Shown in pieces: positions 41,459 through 50,952 of a stretch of DNA of 64,000 nucleotides; the stretch's first letter is position 1; each line of letters opens with the position of its first letter. This stretch comes from an uncultured Coriobacteriales bacterium. GTDB lineage: Bacteria > Actinomycetota > Coriobacteriia > Coriobacteriales > UMGS124. The translations under genes and the position numbers were made by a program. The notes beneath the pieces were generated by a model. It had not been told where the DNA came from and made no database searches. It saw nothing but the letters and a program-made list of their open reading frames with translations. The DNA lies in NCBI GenBank assembly GCA_934636245.1, contig CAKUAI010000006.1:114013-178012 (forward strand), given 5' to 3'.

Positions 41459-42511
41459 CTATCCCACGTCCACGAACCGGCGCACCGTCGTGGCGCACCG
41501 CATGCCGGGCGACAGCTCCACCGTGCGGGACTTGGCGGAGAAGCTGCCGGAGATGCCGTACGAGGGCAGCTCAAGGCCGATTGCGTCGCCCATCGCGAAC
41601 GGCCTCCAGAAGTGCTCAAGCTCCACCGTCTCCACCAGCATCGCCTCCTCCCTCAGGTACGCCTCGGCCTTGGCCTGCAATGCTGCCTGCGTGGTAACGT
41701 CGGCCACCTGCTCGTAGCGGCTCACGACCCTCATGCGGCTCGCCGTGCTCCACCTGCTCGCCGCCGAGTCGTTGCGCGCCTGGGCCCGCAGCGGCGCGCC
41801 GTCGGCGTCCGTCCCCGTGAGCGTCACGACGTTGTGCACCGACGAGGAGGCGCGCGTGCGGGTCACGTCGGGCGAGCACAGCAGGCCGCCGCCCGCCTCC
41901 CCCAGCGAGAAGGCGAGCGGCCTGCCGCTCGGGTCGCGGTACGGCTCCATGACCACGCGCCCGTAGGCGTCCGTCCTTGCCGACGCGTACCCGGCCGCCG
42001 AGAGGAGCCTGTTGACCACCGACAGGTACGACGTCCCCGCGTCGAACACGACGTCGCCGGGCAGCCCCACGCCGTAGGCCTCGGCCGTCACCCGCAGGTG
42101 CCTCTCCTCGCACGCCGCCTTCGCCCACGCGACGGGGTCTGTGCCCGCCGCGACCGTCAGCGTCTCGTCGGTCAGCTCGTCGGACAGCACCCTGAGCATG
42201 CCGTAGAGCGTCACCTGCGACTTTCCGACGGCCGACGTGTAGGCCGTCTGGTCGGCGCTCGCCGCCATCGTGAAGTGGCATGTGCTCACCTCCTCGCCGT
42301 CGAGGCTTGAGACGCTGTAGGCCCTCAGCATGTCGTCCCCGAGGTCGACCGTGCCCAGCAACGTCGCCTGCCCGCCCACGTACAGGTCGCTCAGCATGTT
42401 CTCCGTGTACTTGCACGACCCGGCCCACACCTCGCCCACCTCCTCGTAGGTCGGCCACACCACCCGCACGAAGCGGAACCGGTCGAGCCTGCCCGGCCTA
42501 GTCCAGTCCAC
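41459..42511 (-). CDS. phage tail hub/baseplate-like protein
   Basis: The 350-residue protein shows N-terminal features of tail-associated proteins (VVWPTYEEVGEVWAGSCKYT) and a middle part SYLSVVNRLLSAAGYASART and VVMEPYRD (about 180-215) found in siphophage hub or prophage tail proteins. The C-terminal barrel reads WRPFAMGDAIGLELPSYGIS. The GTG start overlaps the preceding gene by 14 bases. It probably forms the platform between tail tube and baseplate. Confidence 0.65.
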   Translation of the reverse strand: MDWTRPGRLDRFRFVRVVWPTYEEVGEVWAGSCKYTENMLSDLYVGGQATLLGTVDLGDDMLRAYSVSSLDGEEVSTCHFTMAASADQTAYTSAVGKSQVTLYGMLRVLSDELTDETLTVAAGTDPVAWAKAACEERHLRVTAEAYGVGLPGDVVFDAGTSYLSVVNRLLSAAGYASARTDAYGRVVMEPYRDPSGRPLAFSLGEAGGGLLCSPDVTRTRASSSVHNVVTLTGTDADGAPLRAQARNDSAASRWSTASRMRVVSRYEQVADVTTQAALQAKAEAYLREEAMLVETVELEHFWRPFAMGDAIGLELPSYGISGSFSAKSRTVELSPGMRCATTVRRFVDVG

Positions 42512-45197
42512 CGCACACCTCCTCGAAGTCGACCGACACCGTCGCCACGCCGTACACCTCGCCGCGCTCGTGCGAGATGTCGGCGCGCACCCGCACGGCG
42601 TCGCCGCCGCCGGGCATCCTCAGCGCGTAGTCCCCGGCGTGCTCCTCGGCCTCGACCCACGCCGGGAGAAGGGCCGGCTCCCCCGCCCCGTCGAGGTCGC
42701 CAATCCAGTCCACGTCTGCGCTCAGGCTCCCCGTGGCCCCAACGTGCTCGCCGTACATGGTCGCGGGCCTGGCCTGGCCGAAGACGCTCATCGACTCGTA
42801 CTCGCGCCTCGTCTGCCTGTCGGGGCGCAGGTTGCGGGCGGCCTTGCACACCCGCGACCACCCCGCGCCGAAGTTCAGGAACATGAACGAGCGCGACTCG
42901 ACCTCGACGCTGACGGGCATGCGCGACGTCGCCCCGGACGAGGCGTGCGCCACGACCTCGTACGGCACCGGGCGGTCGAGCGGCGGCAGCGGGTCCGTGA
43001 CCTCGCAGCCGTCCGGCAGGCCCGCCCCCAGGCAGTGCCCGTCCCTCCACACGCTCAGGCTCTCGGTGGGCACGCCGCCCGCCGTCATGCCCACGACGAG
43101 GGACACCGCGCCGCGCTCCCGGTCGACCGACACCGACACGCTGGGCACGCCGGGCGCGTCGTATGCGACCGCGAACTCTGCGGTGCCCTCGCCCGCGAGG
43201 CCGTACGTGCTGGTCACCGACACCCGCACCGCGTAGGTCTCGCCGTCGCGCGGCACGAGCTGGTCGGCGCGGACCTCGCACGACCCCGCGCCCTGGCCCA
43301 GCGTCAGCGTCAGCGCTGCGGCCCCGCCCCTCGGCGACACCTCCACCACGGCCCTCTGCACGCCGCCCGACATCGACCCGCACGACCACGACACCGAGAA
43401 CGGGCACGCCTTGACCACGGGGTCGACCGAGACGCCCACCTGCGGCGCTATGCGGCTGTAGAAGGACACCTGCGCCCACGGCGACCAGTCGGGGTGCAGG
43501 CCCCTCGTGCGCACCCTCAGGAGCACGTCCCGCTCCCCGTCCAACGCGACGGGGCACCCCGTCTCGGACGTGCCGCTCGCCAGGCCGGCCCACGTGCCGC
43601 CGCCGTCGTAGGAGGCCTGCGCCTCCCATGCGCTCTGCGACGTGCCGTCCGTCGGGCTGTGCGACCAGCGCAGCTCCGCCTGGGTGCCCGAGGCCATGAC
43701 AGCGCCCGAGGCGGGCGACGATATCGACGGCGCGTTCGGCGCGCTCATCGGCGTCACCCACGCGGCCTCCTCGGCCCACGCGCTCGCGAGTTCGCCCCGC
43801 GTGGCGCGCGCCCTGTAGCGCCACGTGCCCGCCCCGGGCTCGTCCGTCACCCCGGACTGCGACGTGCCGTACGTCCCGACGGCCTCCCATGCGCCGCCCT
43901 GCTTCTGGCGCTGCACCTCGACTGCCGTCGCCGTCCGCGACACCGACCCGATCGTGACGCGCACCTGCGTGCCGCCCACGCGCTCCGTCGACACGCTCGG
44001 TGCCGTCGGCGTGTTGTACGTCTCGGCCGTCGCCGCAGACCAGGCGGCCCCCGCCGTGTTCCTGGCCCCCACGCGGTAGCGGTAGCTGTGCCCCGCCGAC
44101 GTGCCCGTGTCCACCCAGCTCGTCGTCGAGCCGGAGAGCCCGGACTTGACGTCCTCCCAGTCGCCGCCGTCCGTGGAGCGCTGCACCGACTGCGAGGCGT
44201 ACACCTCCGCGTCGGCCCTGTTCACGGCCCACGTGACCGTGTTCTGCGCGTCGGAGTTGCGCACGTGGGACGCCTTCGAGGGAGCGTTCGGCGTGTTGAG
44301 CGTCTTCGCCGACGCCGCCGAGGCGGCCGAGCCGCTCGCATTCTGCGCGACCACCCTGTAGCTGTAGGAGTGACCTGCGGAGGTCGACCTGTCCGAATAG
44401 GACCTCGCCGACCCCGCAAGCGTCGCGGCGTCCGCCCACGCCCCGCCGTCGACCGAGCGCTGCAGCGCCTGCGAGGCGTACAGCGCCGCGTCCGGGCACA
44501 CACCCGCCCAGCTCACGTCGTTGCGGTTGTCCGACACGCGCGAGGCTTTGACGTCGGTTGGCGCGCTGGGCGTGTTGAGCGTCTTCGCGGTCGCGCCCGA
44601 GGCCGCAGTGCCCGCCGAGTTGCCCGCCACCACGCGGTACATGTACGAGTGGCCCGCAGAGGTCGACGTGTCCGCGTAGGACGTCGCCGCCGCGCCCAAA
44701 GACGCCACCTGCGCCCAGTCGCCGCCGTCCGTGGAGCGCTGCACGCGGAGCTCGGCGTACGGGCGGGCGGGCCGCGTGTCGTTCTTCCAGCTCACGACGT
44801 TCTTTGTGTCGGAGGCGCGTGTGTGCGACGCCCCGGTGGGCGCGTACGGGGCCCACACGGGCGTGTCGGGCGTCCAGGTCACATGGCACGCCGAGCTGTA
44901 CTCGTTGCCCGACCCGCCCGTGTACCACGCCGACGGGTCGGCCTGCAGCGCGCTGCCCCAGTCGTGCCAGCCCCAGTCGACCCACCCCGTGTCGTAGTAG
45001 GTCCCAGCGCCGTAGACCTGCGCGTCGCCGCCGAAGTTGGAGTGGAAGAGCGTCCCGTAGAAGTTTCCGGTCGCCTCCATCCAGTAGCGCGCGCTCGCCC
45101 TGTACTGCTTGTCTCCCTGCTCCGTGACCTTGAAGTCGACGCACACCCTGAAGAGGGCGCTGTCGCTCGGGCCGTCGTATGCTCCGTACCAGGCCAT
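42498..45197 (-). CDS. large phage tail protein with fibronectin type III repeats
   Basis: The 899-residue protein carries at least four fibronectin type III modules between about 110 and 500, marked by repeats of W-x-D and S-AGHSYxYRVxAxNxxG (near residues 170, 270, 360). More beta-sandwich domains follow (510-760), then a C-terminal domain (SFMFLNFGAGWSRVCKAARN, about 795-815). The N-terminus (MAWYGAYDGPSDSALFRVCV) begins a beta-rich domain. FnIII repeats on tail proteins contact host surface carbohydrate. It starts 10 bases after the tape measure gene. Confidence 0.82.
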   Translation of the reverse strand: MAWYGAYDGPSDSALFRVCVDFKVTEQGDKQYRASARYWMEATGNFYGTLFHSNFGGDAQVYGAGTYYDTGWVDWGWHDWGSALQADPSAWYTGGSGNEYSSACHVTWTPDTPVWAPYAPTGASHTRASDTKNVVSWKNDTRPARPYAELRVQRSTDGGDWAQVASLGAAATSYADTSTSAGHSYMYRVVAGNSAGTAASGATAKTLNTPSAPTDVKASRVSDNRNDVSWAGVCPDAALYASQALQRSVDGGAWADAATLAGSARSYSDRSTSAGHSYSYRVVAQNASGSAASAASAKTLNTPNAPSKASHVRNSDAQNTVTWAVNRADAEVYASQSVQRSTDGGDWEDVKSGLSGSTTSWVDTGTSAGHSYRYRVGARNTAGAAWSAATAETYNTPTAPSVSTERVGGTQVRVTIGSVSRTATAVEVQRQKQGGAWEAVGTYGTSQSGVTDEPGAGTWRYRARATRGELASAWAEEAAWVTPMSAPNAPSISSPASGAVMASGTQAELRWSHSPTDGTSQSAWEAQASYDGGGTWAGLASGTSETGCPVALDGERDVLLRVRTRGLHPDWSPWAQVSFYSRIAPQVGVSVDPVVKACPFSVSWSCGSMSGGVQRAVVEVSPRGGAAALTLTLGQGAGSCEVRADQLVPRDGETYAVRVSVTSTYGLAGEGTAEFAVAYDAPGVPSVSVSVDRERGAVSLVVGMTAGGVPTESLSVWRDGHCLGAGLPDGCEVTDPLPPLDRPVPYEVVAHASSGATSRMPVSVEVESRSFMFLNFGAGWSRVCKAARNLRPDRQTRREYESMSVFGQARPATMYGEHVGATGSLSADVDWIGDLDGAGEPALLPAWVEAEEHAGDYALRMPGGGDAVRVRADISHERGEVYGVATVSVDFEEVCGGLD

Positions 45198-45206
45198 GAG
45201 GCCCCC

Positions 45207-48200
45207 TTATCCCTCGTACATACCGGCGCGGCGCAGCACGTCGCGCATGAACTCCTCGAAGTCGCCCGCCTCCATCGCGTCGCGCGCCTGCACCACCACG
45301 TCGCCGCAGCGGTAGGTGACGCTCGCCGCAGACGCCCGGGCGGCCGCAGGCGCCGCCGCCCTCGACAGCGCGGCGCTCGCCGCCCGCCAAGGCTCCTCAA
45401 GCGCCGTCAGGCCCGCCGACACGCCCTCAAGGGCGGCGACCATCGCGCCCTCGTCGGGCCTCACCCAGCGCGTGTCCGGGAGGCCGCCCGCGTCCTCTAG
45501 CTCCTCGGCGATTGCCTGCGCGAAGGGCCGCATGCGCTCGCTTGAGAGCGGCACGACCGCCTCGGGGCCGCGCTCGCCGACGCCGATGACGCTCGGCCCG
45601 TCGAAGACGCCGCCGCGCGCGTACCAGTCCACGCCGAAGGACGGCGGGCTGCCGTACCCGCCGATGCCCCACGGGGCCTCGCCCCCGTTGACCCAGAAGT
45701 GCGGCAGGGCGAAGTGCGGCAGGTTGAGGTCGAGGCCGGTAACAATCGACGAGATGTTGCCGAGGGCGTCGGAGATGAAGCCCTGCGCCGAGCCGATGGG
45801 GTCTTCCATGAAGCTCTTCACGTTCTGGAAGATGCCGTTCACCGTGTCGGCGACCGTCCACCCCTCGAACTGGGAGGCCACCCCCGAGATGAACCCGGAG
45901 ATGCTGGAGTCGAGCGTGCCTATCGGGTTGTCGATGAAGCCCTTGAGGCTCGTCCAGATGGTGTTGGTGACCCCGTCGATGCCCCAGGCGCTGAACTGAG
46001 ACGACGCCGTGTCGACGAAGCCCTTCGCCGCGTCGCCCGCCTGCCCCGACAGGTCGTCCACCGTCGAGCTGATGGAGTCCCACACGTCGTCGGCCGTGTC
46101 GTCGATGCCCCACGAGCCGAACCACCCGGCCGCGTCGTCGATGAAGCCCGAGATGGCCGTTCCCGCCTGCCCGGCCAGGTCGCCCACCGTCGAGGTGATG
46201 CCGTCCCACGTGGCCTGCGCCGTCTCGGCGATGCCCCACGAGTCGAACGCCGCCTGCGCGCCGCTCACGAGGCCGCCTATCACCTCGGTCGTCTGCGGGA
46301 ACGCCGTCTGCGCGCCCGCCAGGATGCCGTCCATGACGGCACCGGCGGCGTCCTGCGCGCCCTGCCACGCCGAGCCCCAGTCGCCCTCGCCCAGCGAGCC
46401 GACCACTCCGCCCACGGCGTCCGTGAGGCCCGGGAACGCCTCGTCGGCGGCCGCCTGCACGCCCTGCCCGAACTCGTCGAGCGCCGTGCCAGCGGCCTCC
46501 CAGGCCCCGTCCCAGGTCTCGCCCACCGTGTCGCACACGCCGCCGATTCCCTCGACCAGGCCGGGGAACAGCGTGTCCACCATCCCGTTGAGCGTGGTGC
46601 CGACCGTCTCGAAGACGCCCGTGAGGTTCTCCCAAGCGCCGTCGAAGTCGCCGCTCACGAGGTCAGCGACCGTCGAGATGAGGCCCGAGAGCGCCTCAAG
46701 CGCTCCGTTGAGCGCCGTCCCGCCAGCGCCCGCGAGCATCTCGCCCACCTCGCCAAGCGTCCCCGACACGGCGTCGAACGCGCCCTGAATCTCGGGCAGG
46801 TGGTCGGCCACGGCGTCGAACGCGTCGCCCAGGGCGGGGAGCAGGCTGTCGTTTATGGTCGTGAAGGCGTCGCCCAGCGCGCCGCCCACGACGTCGGCAA
46901 CGCCCTGGAAGGCCGCCGTCAGCGACGACAGGTCGAAGCCCTCGAAGAACGTCTGCAAGGCCGGGCCGGTCTCCTCGGCGAGCGTGGCGAAGAGGCCCGA
47001 CACGTCGCCGACACCGCCCATCACGCCCTCTGCGACGCCGCACAGGGTTTCGAAAGCGCCCGACAGCGCGCCCCCGAGGAAGTCGCCCGCCGCCTGCATG
47101 GCGGGCTGCAGGTCGCCGAAGGCCTGCGAGAGGTTCCCGCCCACCGTGTCGGCCATGCCCTGCGCCGCCGTGGCCAGCTCGTCGAACTTCGGCCCCACGT
47201 AGTCGGCCAGGCCCTGCAGCGCCGTCCTGGCCCCCTCGATGCCCGGCGCGGCCGCCTCGCCCAGGCCCGCAAGCGCCCCGGCGAGGCCCCCCGTGCGCTC
47301 CGTCGTGGTGCCCACCTGGGTGCCCAGCTCGTCGTACACCGGCACGGACTGCTCAATGCCGAAGAGCGCGTCGGTTAGCGCCGGGATGAGGTCGTCCGTC
47401 GCCGCGCCCGCAAGCCCTCGGAGCGCGGGCTGGACGGCGTCGAAGCACTTGAGCTGCAGCTCCTCGAAGGCCGAGCTGAGCGACTTCAGGTCGCCCTGCA
47501 GGTTGTCGTTCATGGTCGCGGCCATGTCCGCCGCCGCGCCGTCGCAGCCGCGCAGGCCGTCCTCGAAGGCGGCCGCCTCGCCCACGCCCGCGTTGAGGAC
47601 GAGGTTCAGGCCCTTCGTGCTGTCCGCCGTGAACGTCGCGGAGAGGGCCGCCGCGCGCTCCGCGTCGCCCATGCCCGCCGTCGCGGCCTCAACGTCGGCC
47701 AGGATGTCCGTGAGGTCGCGGAAGTTGCCCTGGGCGTCGGTGACCGCGACCGTCGTGTCGCCGATTTGAATCGCGCCGTCCTGCATGGACGACGTGACGT
47801 CGCGCATGATGGCCGCGAGCGCCGTGCCCGCCTCGGAGCCCTTCAGGCCCTGGTTCGCCATCATGGCGAGCAGGCTCGTGACCGTCTCCACGTCCTGCCC
47901 GGCGGCGTTGAGGTTCGCCGCGCAGTTCTTGTAGGCCTCGCCGAGCGCGGCCGCCGTCGTGTTGGAGTTCGCCTGCGCGTACGCGAGCATGTCGGCGAAC
48001 CTCGCCGAGTCCTTCGCCTCAAGCCCGAAGGCGCTCAGGTAGTCCGTCACCATGTCCGACGCCTGCGCGAGGCCCATCCCCGCCGCAGCCGCCAGGTTGA
48101 GCACGCCCGGCAGGCCGTCTATCGACTCCTGCGTGTCCCAACCAGCCAGCGCCATGTACCCCAGGGCGTCGGCCGCCTCGGTCGCGCTGAACTGCGTCGT

Positions 48201-48548
48201 CGCGCCGAACTCTCGCGCCGTCTCCTCAAGCTGCGCGAGCTGGTCGCCCGTCGCCCCCGACAGGGCCGCGACGTTCGACATCGACGACTCGAACGCCGAG
48301 CCCACCTCGTACACGCCCTGCGCGAAGTCGCCCACCGCCGATATCGCCGACGAAAACGCCTGCGCGCCTATGCTGCCTATGAAAGTGCCCGCCGCGACCG
48401 CGCAGGCGTCGAGGCTTCCCTTGAGGCCGCCCGCGCTCCCGCTCGCCTGCCCCAGGGCCTTCTCCGCCTCGGCCCCCAGCGACTTGACCGCCTTCTTGTA
48501 GTCGGCCACGTCGCCCTTTACCGATACAGTTACGCTACCGTCTGCCAC
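45207..48548 (-). CDS. phage tail tape measure protein
   Basis: The 1,113-residue protein has the tape-measure N-terminal domain (VKGDVADYKKAVKSLG, then FESSMSNVAALSGATGDQLA and NTTAAALGEAYKNCAANL). A long alanine- and glycine-rich helical body follows, with imperfect repeats of about 40 residues near 700-930 (SWGIxxTAxxxWDxIxSTVxDLxGQAG), and a C-terminal LPHFALPHFWVNGG segment seen in many tape measures. Its length sets tail length. It lies downstream of the two chaperone genes, in the expected order. Confidence 0.93.
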   Translation of the reverse strand: MADGSVTVSVKGDVADYKKAVKSLGAEAEKALGQASGSAGGLKGSLDACAVAAGTFIGSIGAQAFSSAISAVGDFAQGVYEVGSAFESSMSNVAALSGATGDQLAQLEETAREFGATTQFSATEAADALGYMALAGWDTQESIDGLPGVLNLAAAAGMGLAQASDMVTDYLSAFGLEAKDSARFADMLAYAQANSNTTAAALGEAYKNCAANLNAAGQDVETVTSLLAMMANQGLKGSEAGTALAAIMRDVTSSMQDGAIQIGDTTVAVTDAQGNFRDLTDILADVEAATAGMGDAERAAALSATFTADSTKGLNLVLNAGVGEAAAFEDGLRGCDGAAADMAATMNDNLQGDLKSLSSAFEELQLKCFDAVQPALRGLAGAATDDLIPALTDALFGIEQSVPVYDELGTQVGTTTERTGGLAGALAGLGEAAAPGIEGARTALQGLADYVGPKFDELATAAQGMADTVGGNLSQAFGDLQPAMQAAGDFLGGALSGAFETLCGVAEGVMGGVGDVSGLFATLAEETGPALQTFFEGFDLSSLTAAFQGVADVVGGALGDAFTTINDSLLPALGDAFDAVADHLPEIQGAFDAVSGTLGEVGEMLAGAGGTALNGALEALSGLISTVADLVSGDFDGAWENLTGVFETVGTTLNGMVDTLFPGLVEGIGGVCDTVGETWDGAWEAAGTALDEFGQGVQAAADEAFPGLTDAVGGVVGSLGEGDWGSAWQGAQDAAGAVMDGILAGAQTAFPQTTEVIGGLVSGAQAAFDSWGIAETAQATWDGITSTVGDLAGQAGTAISGFIDDAAGWFGSWGIDDTADDVWDSISSTVDDLSGQAGDAAKGFVDTASSQFSAWGIDGVTNTIWTSLKGFIDNPIGTLDSSISGFISGVASQFEGWTVADTVNGIFQNVKSFMEDPIGSAQGFISDALGNISSIVTGLDLNLPHFALPHFWVNGGEAPWGIGGYGSPPSFGVDWYARGGVFDGPSVIGVGERGPEAVVPLSSERMRPFAQAIAEELEDAGGLPDTRWVRPDEGAMVAALEGVSAGLTALEEPWRAASAALSRAAAPAAARASAASVTYRCGDVVVQARDAMEAGDFEEFMRDVLRRAGMYEG

Positions 48549-48552
48549 ATTG

Positions 48553-49140
48553 TCACCACCTGTCGAATTCGGCCCGGGCCCTCGCCCTCATCTCGGCCTC
48601 CGTCGGCGGCAGCGCCCATGCCTCCCGCAGCGCCTCAAGCCTCTTGCGCTCGTCCCCCTTGGCCCCGGCGAGCTTCGCCGAGCGCGCCGCCACCGCCTCG
48701 TGCAGCAGGCTCCCGGGCGTCCGCGCGGCGCTCAGCACCAGGCCGCAGAAGCGCCACCAGTGCATGCGCGACAGGTCGAGGTCTATCCGGTAGAGCCGCT
48801 GGAAGTCGGCCGCGACGATTGCCGCGTCCGCGTCGAGGTCGATGAGCCTGCGCGGCTGGGCGGCTCGCCTGCGCCTCCCCGCCCCGTAGGGCATGCGCTC
48901 CCATCCCCTCCGGTGCCACTCCATGCCCGCCTCGAAGGCGGCCGCCGCGTCCTGCGCGACGGCCTCCGGCAGCATCCCCGACGAGTCCGCGAACATCATG
49001 CGCAGGGCCCTGTACCTGCCCCGCCCGTCCGACAGGTCGGCGAGCTCAAGCCGCACCCCGGCGCGCCACCCCCAGTTCACGCACACCTCTCGCCCCGCGA
49101 CCTCGACCGTGCGGGGCGGGGCCTCGTCGAGCATGCCCAC
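48553..49140 (-). CDS. bacteriophage Gp15-like protein, second tail assembly chaperone
   Basis: The 195-residue protein matches the Gp15 family: an N-terminal segment followed by YRIDLDLSRMHWWRFCGLVL (about 113-132), the strongest motif, and a basic helical C-terminus. In A118-like phages Gp15 is encoded between the first chaperone and the tape measure, as here. A GTG at 49140 or an ATG at 49134 may start it. Confidence 0.85.
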   Translation of the reverse strand: MGMLDEAPPRTVEVAGREVCVNWGWRAGVRLELADLSDGRGRYRALRMMFADSSGMLPEAVAQDAAAAFEAGMEWHRRGWERMPYGAGRRRRAAQPRRLIDLDADAAIVAADFQRLYRIDLDLSRMHWWRFCGLVLSAARTPGSLLHEAVAARSAKLAGAKGDERKRLEALREAWALPPTEAEMRARARAEFDRW

Positions 49141-49142
49141 CC

Positions 49143-49520
49143 CTACTCGGCCTTGCCGTTGGCTGCCTGGTAGGCGGGGGAGGACATGACCGCGCGGGCG
49201 ATGCCGATGAGGCGCGTCACCTCCACGACGTCGACCGTGCCCTCGCCGAGCAGACCCTCGTCGCCGAACACGTCGCGGGCCATTGCGCGGGAGGCCTCGT
49301 CGAGCTTGGCCGCCTCCGCCTCAAGGTCTGAGGCGTCGCCCTCCATGGCCGCCTGCACGGCGCGCGACTGCGTGAGCACGCGCTTGATTGCCAGCGTCAC
49401 CGCGAGGGCGTTCGTGCTGACGCCACATGCCTTGCCGTCGATGTCGACGGGCACCATCTGGGGTCGGCCCCCGCGCAGGGTGAAGCTGAGCACGTCGCCG
49501 CTCTTGTTGTTGGTTGCCAT
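49143..49520 (-). CDS. phage tail assembly chaperone-like protein
   Basis: The 125-residue protein has an N-terminal beta-hairpin (LSFTLRGGRPQMVPVDIDGK) and a helical remainder. By size and position, between the tail tube and Gp15 genes, it is the first tail-assembly chaperone. No slippery-sequence frameshift links it to Gp15; the genes are separated by 2-8 bases. A terminator and a conserved 29-bp motif lie upstream. Confidence 0.75.
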   Translation of the reverse strand: MATNNKSGDVLSFTLRGGRPQMVPVDIDGKACGVSTNALAVTLAIKRVLTQSRAVQAAMEGDASDLEAEAAKLDEASRAMARDVFGDEGLLGEGTVDVVEVTRLIGIARAVMSSPAYQAANGKAE

Positions 49521-49576
49521 TTCGTTTCCGCCTTCCCAGGTCGCGGGGCGGCCCGGTGCCGCCCCATCTCGCGCCC

Positions 49577-49605
49577 CATGGTCGGGGGCAGGTAACGCGG
49601 CACGA
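49577..49605 (-). promoter_or_regulatory. 29-bp conserved intergenic motif, copy 1
   Basis: This sequence (sense-strand core CGTGCCGCGTTACC, then a GCCCCCGA segment) matches 53182-53210 at 27 of 29 positions. Each copy directly follows a terminator-like hairpin and precedes a structural gene by about 50 bases. A promoter or an RNA-processing signal of the late operon is possible. Confidence 0.6.
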
Positions 49606-49638
49606 AAAAAGGCGGCCCGGCTCGGTGCCGGTGCCGCC
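49605..49638 (-). terminator. terminator/attenuator after the tail tube gene
   Basis: GGCGGC-CCGG pairs with CCGG-T-GCCGCC (one bulge), and six Ts follow on the minus strand. It lies inside the late operon, after the highly expressed tail tube gene, and probably lowers expression of the genes that follow. Confidence 0.85.
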
Positions 49639-49670
49639 TCCCTGGGAAGGGCCCCCTGTGGCGTCCTGCG

Positions 49671-50162
49671 CTAGGCCTTCGGCGTGAAGGTGCCCGTGGT
49701 CGGGTCGTAGGTGCCGCGCTCCCACGCGTCGGCGTCCTGCACGATCTCGCCGGAGAAGGTGCACAGCTCGCCGAACGCGCCGTCCATCGGGTCCATGTTG
49801 ACCATGACCGGCACTCGCTTGGCCACGAGGGCCGACGGGTCGCACTTCTTCTCGTTCTCGAAGTCGTAGGCCTGCGTGCGGATGAGGCGCGCGGGCACGT
49901 TGGAGGTGTCCTCGATGGCGGCCAGGCGCTTCTGCACGCCGCCCGGGCCCACCGCGTCAATCGTGAACGTGAAGCTGTCCTTCGTGGCCGTCACGACCGT
50001 GCGGCCCGTCCTGTTGCACAGGTAGTTCGCGTCGTAGCTGCTCTTGTCGCGGCTCGGCGCGAACTCCTTGTCCTCGGTGATGCGGACGGGCTTGTCGTAG
50101 ACGCCCTGGTCGTTCTGGAACTCCAGGTAGTACTGCATCTCGTAGGTGAACATGTAGTCCAT
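49671..50162 (-). CDS. major tail (tube) protein
   Basis: The 163-residue protein, rich in beta strands (YYLEFQNDQGVYDKPVRITE, FTFTIDAVGPGG, CTFSGEIVQDADAWERGTYD), fits siphophage tail tube proteins of the A118 type by length, composition and place between the tail terminator and the chaperones. The closing EIVQDADAWERGTYDPTTG loop is typical. It polymerises into the tail tube. Confidence 0.82.
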   Translation of the reverse strand: MDYMFTYEMQYYLEFQNDQGVYDKPVRITEDKEFAPSRDKSSYDANYLCNRTGRTVVTATKDSFTFTIDAVGPGGVQKRLAAIEDTSNVPARLIRTQAYDFENEKKCDPSALVAKRVPVMVNMDPMDGAFGELCTFSGEIVQDADAWERGTYDPTTGTFTPKA

Positions 50163-50171
50163 GGCACCCTC

Positions 50172-50579
50172 CTATCTGTCTGTGGTCTTGACGTATTCGA
50201 GCCGCGCCGTCAGCTGGTACACGGCCTCGTCGCGGCCCGTCTGGGCGTAGAGCGCGGGGGCGTTGGTCACCTCGTGGGCGCAGTAGCGCGCCGGGCCGTC
50301 GGGGGCCTCGCCGCCCTGGATTCGCGCCGCCAGGCCGCGCAGCAGCTCAAGCCCGGCTATGCGCCCCTCCTGGGAGGGGGCGTGCACCTTGAGGTAGACC
50401 TCGTAGGCCGTGCGGTACACGCCGCCGCCCGAGCGGTAGCGCCTCACGAGCGGGTCGCCCGGCGACACCTTGACCATCGCGCACGGCAGCGGCCCCGGCG
50501 CGAACTCACCGTACTCGGTCGGCACGCCCAGCGCGCCGCCGACCCAGCGCGCGAGCGCGCCCTGGATGTCCTCAGCCAT
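50172..50579 (-). CDS. tail terminator/minor capsid-like head-tail completion protein
   Basis: The 135-residue protein starts MAEDIQGALARWVGG and has the alpha/beta pattern of phage minor capsid/tail-terminator proteins (LPCAMVKVSPGDPLVRRYRS, then VYRTAYEVYLKVH). It overlaps the preceding gene by 8 bases (ATGGCTGA). It probably caps the tail at the head junction. Confidence 0.75.
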   Translation of the reverse strand: MAEDIQGALARWVGGALGVPTEYGEFAPGPLPCAMVKVSPGDPLVRRYRSGGGVYRTAYEVYLKVHAPSQEGRIAGLELLRGLAARIQGGEAPDGPARYCAHEVTNAPALYAQTGRDEAVYQLTARLEYVKTTDR

Positions 50580-50952
50580 TGACCCTCCTCGCATACTCGC
50601 CCGCGAACATCTTTCGCCAGGCGTCCTTCCTCACGGCCTTCGCCGCGTCGAACCAGTGGCGGCACGCCCTCGGCGCGTTGAGCGCGTTCTGGGCCGTGCC
50701 GTGGTCGAAGTCCCCGTAGTACTGCACGCGGGCGTAGCGCGCCGTCTCCGAGTCGGTGCCCCACATGACGACGCCCTCGCCCCCGCGCACGGAGGCCTTG
50801 CCCGAGGCCCTCAGCGCGCCGAGGTCGTAGGGCACGTACTCGGTGCAGTCGGCCAGGACGTTCTCGGCCACGACGCCCAGGGCCGCGTCCCTCGCCTTGT
50901 CGGCACGCGAGAGCATCCCGCCGACGTCGCACGCCTTGACCGAGAGCCTCAC
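50572..50952 (-). CDS. minor capsid/HK97 gp10-like head-tail joining protein
   Basis: The 126-residue protein, from a GTG at 50950-50952, contains LADCTEYVPYDLGALRASGK (about 29-48) and YARVQYYGDFDHGTAQNALN (about 67-86), the hallmark blocks of minor capsid proteins such as A118 Gp-type Minor_capsid_2 and HK97 gp10. It sits between connector genes. Its GTG overlaps the upstream gene by 4 bases. Confidence 0.82.
   Translation of the reverse strand: MRLSVKACDVGGMLSRADKARDAALGVVAENVLADCTEYVPYDLGALRASGKASVRGGEGVVMWGTDSETARYARVQYYGDFDHGTAQNALNAPRACRHWFDAAKAVRKDAWRKMFAGEYARRVNG

Noticed and set aside
38586..41717. Very long plus-strand open frames opposite the prophage genes (also 42570-45500, 45699-47378, 53873-55195)
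   Set aside because: High GC leaves antisense frames open. Their translations are arginine-, alanine- and valine-rich without domains, whereas the minus-strand frames give clear phage proteins.
42391..45390. 999-residue minus-strand frame overlapping the fibronectin-repeat gene
   Set aside because: It is an alternative frame of the same DNA with GRR-rich composition; the 899-residue frame shows real FnIII repeats.
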